Shown here piece by piece: positions 41,296 to 49,891 of a stretch of DNA of 64,000 nt. Each line of letters opens with the position of its first letter. Position 1 is the stretch's first letter. Source of the stretch: Pseudocitrobacter cyperus (GTDB taxonomy: Bacteria > Pseudomonadota > Gammaproteobacteria > Enterobacterales > Enterobacteriaceae); the NCBI RefSeq assembly GCF_039889165.1, contig NZ_JAYMYY010000002.1, positions 186,001 to 250,000 on the forward strand, given 5' to 3'. The notes below the pieces were generated by a model. That model was not told the origin of the DNA. It saw nothing but the letters and a program-made list of their open reading frames with translations, and did not search any database. A program made the position numbers and the translations under genes.

Positions 41296-43584
41296 TTAAT
41301 GGGCGTCTTTATGCAATTGCTTACGGTTGTAATTAATCAGGCTGCCCGCTTTAATGATTTCTCGCTCCGTGGGCGTTAAGGCTTCCATGTACAGTGAAAT
41401 TGGTTTGACAGAACCATTACTGCCAATCACCCAGGCGGTGATATCGCTGACGTCAGTATCCAGCGCTGATTTTATTCCCGGTATATAGATAAAATCACCC
41501 ACCTCAAAATCAGGCATCTCCTTCATCTGTAGCGGTAACATTCCCCAGTTAATCACATTCGAGCGATAACGTTTCGTGGCGTACTCCTGTGCAATATTGG
41601 CAAGGCCACCGATAACACGCTGACAGCTTGCAGCCTGCTCTCGCGCAGACCCATCGCCCGGTTTTACCGCATAGACCATACTGCCAATTTCCGTTTGCTG
41701 TATGCTGACGTTCTCCTGTCCTGGCAGTTGGCGGATCTGAGCGAAAACAGTCTCCAGTTCAGGGTTCAGGCTGTAGAGGTCGCCGCCTGCCACGCGCTGC
41801 TGTTCCAGCGTCGAAATGGCTTTGCTGCGCCCCACATAACCAGGATCGCGTCGCGAAAGCGTGAACTCTGCCAGCCCTAACGGGTTTGAGCGAAACGAGG
41901 ACGTTTCCCCGGAAGGAATGAGTTCATCAGTCGTCGTGACCGGATCCATTATCTTCGACGTTACATTCAACAGAATGTTGTCCATTAATTCGCTCATCTC
42001 CGGCCAGTCTTTAATGTTCGGCCCATAGATCAACGGCTTCTGGGTGACACCCTTAACAAACCCCTGATAGACGCGGTTTTTATACGCAGACACATTAAAT
42101 TCATATTCCGGAATAGCGCCCCAACAATCGAGTTCGGCTGCCGATGTCAGTAATCCTCCATTCACAGCCGTCGCGGCGATTGACCGGGCATCCATCAATG
42201 CCACAGCAGACATTTGGCCATTTCCTGGTTTGGAACCTTCGCGATTCGGGAAATTACGTGTCGTGTGGCGAATACTTAACCCATTATGCATCGGCGTATC
42301 GCCCGCACCGAAACAAGGGCCGCAAAACGCAGTACGAATAATCGCGCCAGCGCTCATTAAATCGTTCATCACCCCTTTTTTTGTTAAATCCATCATGACC
42401 GGTTGCGACGAGGGATAAACAGAAAGTGAGAAAATATTATCGCCGCAGGAGTGATGTTTCAGGGCGTTAGCCGCCTCTATCACATTGACGTAGTTACCAC
42501 CGGAACAGCCGGCAATAATCCCCTGCTGCACTCGTAACCGGCCGTTCTCAATTTTGTCCAGTAAGGAGAGTTTTGCCCGTCCCAGAGAAATTTTTTCAGA
42601 CTCAATCTCAACTTCACGCAGAATATCCGATAAATTTGCGTTGAGCGTATCAATTTCATAAACGTTCGCCGGATGGAACGGCAAAGCAATCATCGGTTTA
42701 ATACAGCTTAAATCGACCTCAATACAGCCATCATAATAAGCCATATCTTTCGCCGACAGCGGCACATAATCTTTTTCTCTGCCATGTACCTGCAAATACT
42801 TTCTTGTATCTTCATCTGTTTGCCAGATAGAAGACATGCAGGTGGTTTCCGTCGTCATCACGTCGATGCTGTTTCTGAAATCCGTAGACATGCTGGCCAC
42901 ACCGGGCCCGACAAACTCCATGATTTTATTCTTAACATAGCCACGCTTAAATACGGCCCCAATGATCGCCAGGGCAATGTCGTGAGGCCCAACGCCAGGT
43001 GCGGGTTTCCCGGTCAAATAAACGGCAACCACATCGGGATAATCAATATCCCAGGTATCCCCCAGTAATTGTTTTACCAGTTCGCCCCCACCTTCGCCAA
43101 CCGCCATCGTCCCCAGCGCGCCATAGCGTGTATGGCTATCCGAGCCGAGGATCATTTTCCCGCCGCCAGCCATCATCTCACGCATATATTGATGGATAAC
43201 TGAGATATGCGGGGGAACATAAATTCCACCATACTTTTGCGCAGATGATAAACCAAAAATATGATCATCACTGTTAATGGTGCCACCAACTGCGCATAAT
43301 GAATTGTGACAGTTGGTCAGAACATAGGGTAAAGGAAATCGCTCCATCCCGGATGCTTTCGCCGTTTGAATAATCCCCACAAAGGTAAGGTCGTGTGAGG
43401 TCATTGAGTCAAATTTGATTTTTAACTTATCTTCATTTCCCGATGTATTATGCGATGACAATATCGACCAGGAAATCGTCCCTTTACGCGCATCTCGTTT
43501 ATTCATCGATGGCGAACTTTTATCCTCGGGAATTATGCCATGCTCATGCGAGAGATAAATCCCCTGCTCATACAATTTTATCAT
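41296..43584 (-). CDS. YbhJ-type aconitase-family hydratase
   Basis: 762-residue aconitase-superfamily protein, highly similar to recalled E. coli YbhJ (753). The three [4Fe-4S] cysteines are visible: Cys360 in IIAGCSGGNY and Cys421/Cys424 in AFCGPCFGAGDTP. GSDSHTRYGALGTMAVGEGG near residue 147 is the usual substrate/cluster loop, and the swivel domain (YRSNVINWGMLPLQM) ends the protein. The ATG at 43584 is eight bases from AAGGA; an upstream TTG at 43605 is less likely. The substrate is not established for YbhJ. Beside citrate lyase and a PrpF-type isomerase, hydration of an aconitate-like tricarboxylate is inferred. Confidence 0.9.
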   Translation of the reverse strand: MIKLYEQGIYLSHEHGIIPEDKSSPSMNKRDARKGTISWSILSSHNTSGNEDKLKIKFDSMTSHDLTFVGIIQTAKASGMERFPLPYVLTNCHNSLCAVGGTINSDDHIFGLSSAQKYGGIYVPPHISVIHQYMREMMAGGGKMILGSDSHTRYGALGTMAVGEGGGELVKQLLGDTWDIDYPDVVAVYLTGKPAPGVGPHDIALAIIGAVFKRGYVKNKIMEFVGPGVASMSTDFRNSIDVMTTETTCMSSIWQTDEDTRKYLQVHGREKDYVPLSAKDMAYYDGCIEVDLSCIKPMIALPFHPANVYEIDTLNANLSDILREVEIESEKISLGRAKLSLLDKIENGRLRVQQGIIAGCSGGNYVNVIEAANALKHHSCGDNIFSLSVYPSSQPVMMDLTKKGVMNDLMSAGAIIRTAFCGPCFGAGDTPMHNGLSIRHTTRNFPNREGSKPGNGQMSAVALMDARSIAATAVNGGLLTSAAELDCWGAIPEYEFNVSAYKNRVYQGFVKGVTQKPLIYGPNIKDWPEMSELMDNILLNVTSKIMDPVTTTDELIPSGETSSFRSNPLGLAEFTLSRRDPGYVGRSKAISTLEQQRVAGGDLYSLNPELETVFAQIRQLPGQENVSIQQTEIGSMVYAVKPGDGSAREQAASCQRVIGGLANIAQEYATKRYRSNVINWGMLPLQMKEMPDFEVGDFIYIPGIKSALDTDVSDITAWVIGSNGSVKPISLYMEALTPTEREIIKAGSLINYNRKQLHKDAH

Positions 43585-43649
43585 AGTATGTATCCTTACA
43601 AACAATATTGAACTGACTCACTATCAGGAATGCTGTTCTCCGATAGCGT

Positions 43650-44912
43650 TTACGGATAGAACGGAAAGAAAATGGGTAATAAAACAAAGCTGACAATAAT
43701 TGATATAACAATTAAAGGTAAGCCGACTCTCACATAATCGGTAAACTTATAACCTCCGGCAGAAAAAATCATCATATTCGCTGGCGTCCCGACAGGCGTC
43801 GCATAAGCACAAGAACAACCGACAACAATCGCCATCAATACGGCACGTGAATCGGCGCCCATGGTATTAGCAATAGAAAGCCCAATTGGAATTAATAACG
43901 CTGCCGTCGCGGTGTTCGACATGAAGTTGGTCAATGCGCAGGAAATAACCAATACCGCGCTTAACAGTAAGAACGGTGATGCATGTTGGCCAAGCAGGTC
44001 GATAATCGAACGGGCCATGATCTCGCCCGCACCGGTGGTTTCAAGTGCTTTGGCTAATGCCAGCGTGCCACCAAAAAGAAAAATCGTTTGTGAATCAATG
44101 GACTGATAGGCTTGTTTTTCAGTAATAACCCGGGTTACAACTAATGATAACGCACCGATAGAACCAATAATGGCGATCGGAAGGCCGATTTGATGTTCAA
44201 AAATCATGCCCAGTACGGTCAACACCAGCACTGATAATGCAATAACTTTTTTATATTTTGGACACGCTACTTTTCTACTGTTTTCGACTTTATGGTCGCC
44301 AACGAGATGAGCGCCTGGCAACAATTTATAGCCAATAGTCACAAAATAGAGAATACCGCAAAGCAGCATTGGAATGCCTAACTTCGCATACTCAAAAAAA
44401 CCAAAGCGTTGCCCAACGTGTTCAAGTGCCGATTGGGCGATCAGATTTCCCGGCGAACCAATCAGCGATAAGTTACCGCCCAACGCCGATGCAAAGGCCA
44501 GCGGCATCAGAAGACGAGACCTCGCATACCCTGATTTTGCTGCGGCACCGATCACCACCGGAATTAAAACTGCGGCAGTCCCTGTATTTGATAAAAAACC
44601 AGAAAGCACGCCGCAAACCAGCATAATTATCACTATGAGTTGTTTTTCCGAGCGAGCGTAACGTGTAACGACACCGCCGATCTCATCCGTCACACCGGTT
44701 TCAAACAAAGCACCACCAACAACAAACATCGCCACAAATAAAATGACATTCTGATTAATAAAACCAGAAAAAGCAGTTTTTACATCAAAAACGCCGGTAA
44801 CGACTAATGTAATACAAACAATCATCGCCGTTACCGCTAAGGGTATTTTTTCCCAAACAAACATAACAATTGAAAAAACTAATAGTGACAATGTAATTGC
44901 TACTGGAGACAT
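43650..44912 (-). CDS. Second SLC13/DASS-type carboxylate transporter
   Basis: 420-residue inner-membrane protein with about 11 hydrophobic segments in two inverted halves. Each half carries the SLC13 Ser-Asn-Thr motif: FLSNTGTAAVLIPVVIGAA near residue 110 and FMSNTATAALLIPIGLS near residue 335, with GSPGNLIAQSAL and TPVGTPANMMIFSAGGY as the second substrate loops. It belongs to the ion-transporter superfamily of Na+/dicarboxylate, citrate and sulfate carriers. It lies between the ybhI-like and ybhJ-like genes, where E. coli has no extra gene, so it probably serves the same pathway. Substrate unknown. Confidence 0.85.
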   Translation of the reverse strand: MSPVAITLSLLVFSIVMFVWEKIPLAVTAMIVCITLVVTGVFDVKTAFSGFINQNVILFVAMFVVGGALFETGVTDEIGGVVTRYARSEKQLIVIIMLVCGVLSGFLSNTGTAAVLIPVVIGAAAKSGYARSRLLMPLAFASALGGNLSLIGSPGNLIAQSALEHVGQRFGFFEYAKLGIPMLLCGILYFVTIGYKLLPGAHLVGDHKVENSRKVACPKYKKVIALSVLVLTVLGMIFEHQIGLPIAIIGSIGALSLVVTRVITEKQAYQSIDSQTIFLFGGTLALAKALETTGAGEIMARSIIDLLGQHASPFLLLSAVLVISCALTNFMSNTATAALLIPIGLSIANTMGADSRAVLMAIVVGCSCAYATPVGTPANMMIFSAGGYKFTDYVRVGLPLIVISIIVSFVLLPIFFPFYP

Positions 44913-45057
44913 AATATATCACACCTCGTCAAGTAATTAATGACAATAGCATTCATAAGCGGACTAAAATTGGCTCCACCTAAAAAAAATATAACCACAA
45001 TTTTTTATCTGGGCGACAGCTAACGCCCAGACATTTAAAATGTATGTATCGTAGTAA

Positions 45058-46491
45058 TTAAATAATATTAAAATACATCAGCAACTCCCACCACCATACA
45101 CCTAAAGTCATATGAATAATGAATGTAAGGAGCGTCAATATACCGCCAGTTATCCACCATGTTTTACTATCATTATAACCCAGGCCAAAAATAACCGGGC
45201 CCGCCGCGCCACCATAATGAGTGACCATTCCACCATATGAATTACTGAACAGTAGCGCTAACGCCGTTAACATGATCGGTGCGCCTGACGCATTTGCTAA
45301 CATTGCAAAGACTGGTACCATCGCCACAATATAAGCACTGCCAGATGCGAAGAAATAACGAACCAGGATACTGAGAAGAACGATAACGATAAAAGCAATA
45401 GTGCCATGACCACCAAAAGAGATGTTATCTTTCAGCGTTTCACCTAACCATGAAAAGAACCCAACCTTTGACAGCAATGAGCTTAAACCGATAATGCCGC
45501 CATACCAGATTAGAGTATTCCATCCGCCTTTATTTTTAATAACATCATCCCAGGTGACGATTTGCAGTACCAGCATCAGCGACATGACACAAATCGCAAC
45601 GGTTGCTTCATCTACACCGAGTGATTTACTGAAAATCCATCCGACCAGCGCCAGCACAAAAAGCCCGGTCAGCATTTTTTCACGCAACGTCATTGGGCCT
45701 AACGCTGCAAGCCCTTCTTTCGCTATCTTTTTATTATCCACTCTTTTGAGTTCAGGCGGATTGAGCTTATAGGTGATCAACGGAGTCAGTAACAGCATAA
45801 TGAGCCCAGGGACTCCCCCGGCCAACGCCCAACCACCCCAACTCAATTTTATATGGCAAATGTCCTCGATCATTTTAAGTGCGAGAATGTTGCCCGCCAT
45901 CGCGGTAAAGAACATATAGCTGGTTGTTTTCGTCACCATATATACGTTCATCATCAGATAGTGACCCGCTCGTTTCGAGCTCTTTTCAGGGTCAGAACCC
46001 AGGGCTACGGCAATACTGCTAATTATTGGCAGAACGATACCACCTGCACGCGCGGTGTTTGAAGGCGTCGCCGGTGCCAGAACCAGGTCAAGAAAGGCGG
46101 TGACGTAACCTAACCCCAGCGTCGTGCTGCCAATTTTCCCAATCAGGAGATATGCAATACGTTTACCTAAACCCGTAATAACAAATGCGGCGCTCAGCGT
46201 GAAAGCCGAAAATACCAGCCAGGTGGTACCTGAAGCGTAGCCACTTAAGACACTGGAGGCTTTTAGTGAACCATCGCCTAAATTTCCCACAACCACCATA
46301 GATACCGCTATGGCAATCAGTAACACTACGGGTTCAGAAAATGGTTTAATCACTAAGCCAACAATCGCCGCCATGTAAATTCCTGATAAAACCCAGGCAA
46401 GCTCAGACAATCCTTCCGGCGCAGGAAATAAACTCATTACTACCGGAATGGCTATTAAAATAAGCAGCTTCCATAACATATTCTTTCGCAT
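45058..46491 (-). CDS. YbhI-type DASS (CitT-family) carboxylate transporter
   Basis: 477 residues, same length as recalled E. coli YbhI and very similar along its whole length. It belongs to the CitT/DASS family of di- and tricarboxylate antiporters. Motifs include APATPSNTARAGGIVLPI near residue 140 and ALLFSNSYGGMVTHYGGAAG near residue 415. The ATG at 46491 (MRKNMLWKLL) is six bases from AAGGA; a TTG two codons upstream is rejected. A hairpin (TCTGGGCG/CGCCCAGA, 45008-45031) follows the stop but has no T-run. Confidence 0.9.
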   Translation of the reverse strand: MRKNMLWKLLILIAIPVVMSLFPAPEGLSELAWVLSGIYMAAIVGLVIKPFSEPVVLLIAIAVSMVVVGNLGDGSLKASSVLSGYASGTTWLVFSAFTLSAAFVITGLGKRIAYLLIGKIGSTTLGLGYVTAFLDLVLAPATPSNTARAGGIVLPIISSIAVALGSDPEKSSKRAGHYLMMNVYMVTKTTSYMFFTAMAGNILALKMIEDICHIKLSWGGWALAGGVPGLIMLLLTPLITYKLNPPELKRVDNKKIAKEGLAALGPMTLREKMLTGLFVLALVGWIFSKSLGVDEATVAICVMSLMLVLQIVTWDDVIKNKGGWNTLIWYGGIIGLSSLLSKVGFFSWLGETLKDNISFGGHGTIAFIVIVLLSILVRYFFASGSAYIVAMVPVFAMLANASGAPIMLTALALLFSNSYGGMVTHYGGAAGPVIFGLGYNDSKTWWITGGILTLLTFIIHMTLGVWWWELLMYFNII

Positions 46492-46597
46492 TTCCAATCC
46501 TTATCTACATCTGCCGCAGAAGGATATTGATGGCATTTTCGCCATACAAAAACTCCATTTTTTCGACAAAATGTATTAGCTGAATATATACAAAAAA

Positions 46598-47653
46598 TTA
46601 ATCGGGAAGATAAACCGTGCCGGAAAGAATCTTACGCGCAGTACGGATAACCGATGCTCGAATATTTTCAGGCTCAGCCCCCTCATTGCTTAAATTAACC
46701 GCAATACTCCCACTTGGATGTTCGACTTTAATGAGTCCATATCCGGATAGTTGAGTCAGTTCATTAACAATGGTATCTGGAATTACAGATGCACTCGCCA
46801 GCCCAATAGCCCCGGTGATCGCCAGAGATTTATGGCAATTATGCGGCATGAAATAGCGTACATTCAGGGTTCCATCATGTTGAGCCGGTGAAATAAGAAC
46901 AGGTTTTGGAATGACCATATTCGTAACATCACCGAACCCCATCGCGGCACCCGCTTGTTTACGGATAGATTCGAGCCGTTGAAATAACGCTTTATCCTGA
47001 TCCAGTTCACTGGCAGTTTCATATCCCGTTTTCCCCAGGCTCTGCGCCGGGATGATCACCATTGGCATGGCCATATCGATGCATGTTACACGGATATTAT
47101 CGAAAACATCACTACGGTTCCCTGTTGGGAAAAGTTGCCCTGACTTTGCTCCGGCGGCATTTAAAAACGTCAGACCAACGGGCGCTGCGGAGCCGGGAAC
47201 ACCATCAATTTGTGTATTCCCCTCATAAATAACAACGCCATCTGGTGTTTGAATATCAGCATCAATGAACGTATTGGTGTTAACATTTCTGATTCGCACG
47301 CGGGTGACTGGCGAGGTTGCGTCAATTAGCCCGTGCTCAATAGCGAACCCACCCACTGCGCACAACATATTTCCACAGTTAGGTGTTGTATCGACGCGGC
47401 GTTCGTTAACGATGACCTGAACAAACAGGTAATCAATATCGGCATCCTGACTCGTGGACTGACTTATGATAGCGACTTTGCTGGTTTGCGGGCTTCCACC
47501 GCCAATACCGTCGATCTCCAGTTCATGACCAGACCCCATAATGGTCAGTAACGCGTTATTACGCTCCTCAATATTTTCGGGTAAATCGGTTGCCAACAGA
47601 AAGGCGCCTTTTGATGTTCCACCGCGCATTAATACACAGGGAATACTTTTCAT
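46598..47653 (-). CDS. YbhH/PrpF/GalD-type carboxylate isomerase
   Basis: 351-residue PrpF-family protein (diaminopimelate-epimerase-like fold), matching recalled E. coli YbhH (350) and Pseudomonas GalD, the 4-oxalomesaconate tautomerase. Signatures: PCVLMRGGTSKGAFLLATDLP at the start, IDGIGGGSPQTSKVAIIS near residue 48, the catalytic-type cysteine in PNCGNMLCAVGGFAIEHGL near 92, and VEHPSGSIAV near the C terminus. PrpF members isomerise 2-methylaconitate or trans-aconitate. The ATG at 47653 follows GAGG. First gene of the minus-strand operon, controlled from the region at 47654-47921. Confidence 0.9.
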   Translation of the reverse strand: MKSIPCVLMRGGTSKGAFLLATDLPENIEERNNALLTIMGSGHELEIDGIGGGSPQTSKVAIISQSTSQDADIDYLFVQVIVNERRVDTTPNCGNMLCAVGGFAIEHGLIDATSPVTRVRIRNVNTNTFIDADIQTPDGVVIYEGNTQIDGVPGSAAPVGLTFLNAAGAKSGQLFPTGNRSDVFDNIRVTCIDMAMPMVIIPAQSLGKTGYETASELDQDKALFQRLESIRKQAGAAMGFGDVTNMVIPKPVLISPAQHDGTLNVRYFMPHNCHKSLAITGAIGLASASVIPDTIVNELTQLSGYGLIKVEHPSGSIAVNLSNEGAEPENIRASVIRTARKILSGTVYLPD

Positions 47654-47704
47654 GACATTATCCTCACACAATAGACATTGATAAAACAAATAAACAGCAA
47701 CGGT

Positions 47705-47738
47705 GATTTTTATGTTTTTTAAGTTTTTAATTACCTAA
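47705..47738. promoter_or_regulatory. A+T-rich box shared with the citC-citS promoter
   Basis: TTTTTATGTTTTT (47707-47719) and GTTTTTAATTACCT (47723-47736) both occur in the citC-citS region as one overlapping unit (33790-33810). Here they are split by 3 bp. Same orientation relative to the minus-strand gene, 52-85 bp before its start. Possible CitB target. Confidence 0.55.
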
Positions 47739-47921
47739 ATACCGGCCAACATAAATCACACTAAATTGCCTGTTTAGCAATTCTACTTGCAAGGTTTTCA
47801 GCGATTGATAAAATTAAATCATAAGACTTATTCCTTTCTGGTACTAATAGCTCATTCTCTTTTACGTAATAAATATCTATCATTCATAAATACTGTGCTT
47901 ATTACTGGTTTCGGAGTCATG

Positions 47922-48860
47922 ATGAAGAATGAACTTTCAGGAATGAAGGCCTTTGTCACTATTGCTGAGTTAGGATCTTTCAGCAAAGCGGCTGAACAAT
48001 TGAACCTGACCCAGCCAGCATTAACCAGAAAGATTAAAAAGATAGAGAGCAATCTCAATCTCTCTCTGTTTGAAAGAACGACACGTAAAATCTCACTTAC
48101 GCCTGCCGGGAAAACGCTCCTTCCCGAGGCCAAATCGTTGATTGCCAGCCTTGATGCCGCTATTTTCAATATCAGCGATCTCACCTCCAGTCTGCATGAT
48201 ACGGTAACGCTGTCTTGCATCCCGACGGCGGTGTTTTACTTTCTCCCCCGCGCCATCGTTCAATTTAATCAGCGCTACCCCAATATCAAAGTCCGAATTT
48301 ATGAACAAGGTATAGAAAACTGCCTGGATTCAGTGCGTAAAGGAGATGTCGACTTCGGCATAAATATGAACTTCATCACATATCCGGAAGTCGATTTTAT
48401 CCCTCTGGTTAATGAACCGTTCGTGCTGGCTTGCAGGCACGATCATCCGCTGGCAAGCAGAAAACTTGTCGAATGGCGGGAACTTGTCACACAAACGTTA
48501 ATTGGCGTCAGGAAATCCAGCGGCAACAGGCAGCTAATAGAGAGGAGTCTTGCAGATAAGCCATGGAAACTGGACTGGTTTTATGAAGTCAGGCACTTAT
48601 CAACGTCCCTCGGGTTGGTCGAGGCCGGGCTGGGGGTTTCAGCGTTGCCGTGTCTGGCCATGCCGAATAATGGGAATAGCACGGTCGTAAGCATTCCTCT
48701 TGTTGAGCCCGTAATCAGGCGAACCCTGGGCATGATCCGCGTAAAAGATCGCCCTCTCTCAGAAGCCGCGGAGCGCTTCGCATCATTACTCCTGTTGATG
48801 TGGACTGATGAAACAGAGACGTTATGGCGTAACGTCGTAGATCCCTCGGCAACGGCTTAA
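47922..48860 (+). CDS. LysR-family regulator of the ybh-like cluster
   Basis: 312-residue LysR regulator. The winged HTH is at residues ~3-62 (FVTIAELGSFSKAAEQLNLTQPALTRKI is the recognition region), followed by an effector domain of two Rossmann-like lobes (~90-300). It is the positional counterpart of YbhD of E. coli, divergent from the ybhH-like gene. I chose ATG 47922 (MKNELSGMKAF), five bases after GGAG; the adjacent ATG at 47919 is an alternative, and the 44-codon upstream extension is A+T-rich leader. It presumably responds to the carboxylate imported by the neighbouring transporters. Confidence 0.88.
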   Translation: MKNELSGMKAFVTIAELGSFSKAAEQLNLTQPALTRKIKKIESNLNLSLFERTTRKISLTPAGKTLLPEAKSLIASLDAAIFNISDLTSSLHDTVTLSCIPTAVFYFLPRAIVQFNQRYPNIKVRIYEQGIENCLDSVRKGDVDFGINMNFITYPEVDFIPLVNEPFVLACRHDHPLASRKLVEWRELVTQTLIGVRKSSGNRQLIERSLADKPWKLDWFYEVRHLSTSLGLVEAGLGVSALPCLAMPNNGNSTVVSIPLVEPVIRRTLGMIRVKDRPLSEAAERFASLLLLMWTDETETLWRNVVDPSATA

Positions 48861-48909
48861 CTTCCAAAAGACAAGCGGATACCCCGACCATCGGGATAAC
48901 CGCATAGTT

Positions 48910-49824
48910 TTACGGTGCCCGCGCGATAACCTCAGCCACCCATTGACGAAAACCGTCAACATCCAGCTTCAGCGCCACCAGTGCATTAGCCGGTTGGCCA
49001 AGCCGCCCCTCAATGTCGACAACCGTCGTACCGGCGGTATATTCCCCCTGGGTTTCCACCGCCACAAAGCATGGCTGCAAAGTGAAAAGTTCAGGGCGCA
49101 CCAGCCAGGCGATGGCACACAGGTCATGCATGCGCAGGCCGCTTTGCATGCTGCCGCTGCGGTAGTGGCTAAAAAGTGAGTGCAACATGCCGCCGGTTTT
49201 GTTGAGATTGGGTAGCGTCGCCAGATAGTCCGGCGTAAGTACCGCCTGATTAGTCACATCCAGCCCACACATCACGATTTCCAGCCCACTCCGGAAGACC
49301 TGCGCAGCCGCTTCCGGATCGATGGCGATGTTAAATTCGGCATTCGGCGTGAAGTTACCCCGCCCGGCGGAGCCGCCCATCATCACCAGGCGACGAATAT
49401 TAAACTGGCACTCCGGATACTGAGAGAGCAGCAGCGCGATATTGGTGAGCGGGCCGATGGCAACCAGCGTGACAGGCTCAGGTGAGTGCATCAGCGCATC
49501 GCGAATGGCGATAAACGCCGGTTTCTCCAGCGGCTGGCGCTGATGTTCCGTAAAGTCGTAACCTTCCATACCGGACTGCCCGTGCACATAGGCCGCATCG
49601 CGCAGCGGGCGCACCAGCGGCTTTGCCGCCCCCTGAGCCAGCGGAACGTTAGCCTCCCAGAAATGCAGCAACTGAAGGGCGTTACATGTGGTTTTTTCGA
49701 CGGAAACGTTGCCCGCTACGGTGGTCATTAACTGGAGATCCAGTTCCGGGGCAAACAAAGCAGCCGCAATGGCAGCGGCATCGTCAATGCCGGGATCGGT
49801 ATCGAGAATAATCGGCAGGCGCAT
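48910..49824 (-). CDS. rihC: RihC, non-specific ribonucleoside hydrolase
   Basis: 304-residue nucleoside hydrolase that splits purine and pyrimidine ribonucleosides to base and ribose. The Ca2+-binding N terminus IILDTDPGIDDAAAIAAAL is at residues ~5-23, and VMMGGSAGRGNFTPNAEFNI near residue 155 and RMHDLCAIAWL near 238 complete the active site. It has the length of E. coli RihC and keeps the rihC-ispH order. The citrate-island side boundary falls just downstream of this gene. Confidence 0.96.
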   Translation of the reverse strand: MRLPIILDTDPGIDDAAAIAAALFAPELDLQLMTTVAGNVSVEKTTCNALQLLHFWEANVPLAQGAAKPLVRPLRDAAYVHGQSGMEGYDFTEHQRQPLEKPAFIAIRDALMHSPEPVTLVAIGPLTNIALLLSQYPECQFNIRRLVMMGGSAGRGNFTPNAEFNIAIDPEAAAQVFRSGLEIVMCGLDVTNQAVLTPDYLATLPNLNKTGGMLHSLFSHYRSGSMQSGLRMHDLCAIAWLVRPELFTLQPCFVAVETQGEYTAGTTVVDIEGRLGQPANALVALKLDVDGFRQWVAEVIARAP

Positions 49825-49835
49825 ATTTCCTCCAT

Positions 49836-49865
49836 AAAAAAAATGCCAGACATTAAGTCTGGCAT
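49836..49865 (-). terminator. Terminator after ispH
   Basis: ATGCCAGAC/GTCTGGCAT 9-bp stem with a 5-nt loop followed by eight T on the minus strand, between ispH and rihC. It ends the ribF-ileS-lspA-fkpB-ispH transcript. Confidence 0.9.
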
Positions 49866-49891
49866 ATTGTCATATTTATGAAGGGAATAAC

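Noticed and set aside
45008..45031. TCTGGGCG/CGCCCAGA hairpin after the ybhI-like gene as a terminator
   Set aside because: On the minus strand it is followed by an A-run, not a T-run, and the operon appears to continue into the SLC13-type gene.
21484..48860. The accessory block as a recent mobile genomic island
   Set aside because: No integrase, tRNA-flanked att repeats or insertion sequences are visible, base composition resembles the neighbours, and REP elements are present. Old acquisition remains possible.
48876..48903. GCGGATACCCCGA/TCGGGATAACCGC imperfect hairpin between the LysR gene and rihC as a terminator
   Set aside because: The stem is interrupted and has no T-run on either strand. 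It may contribute to termination but I cannot support the call.
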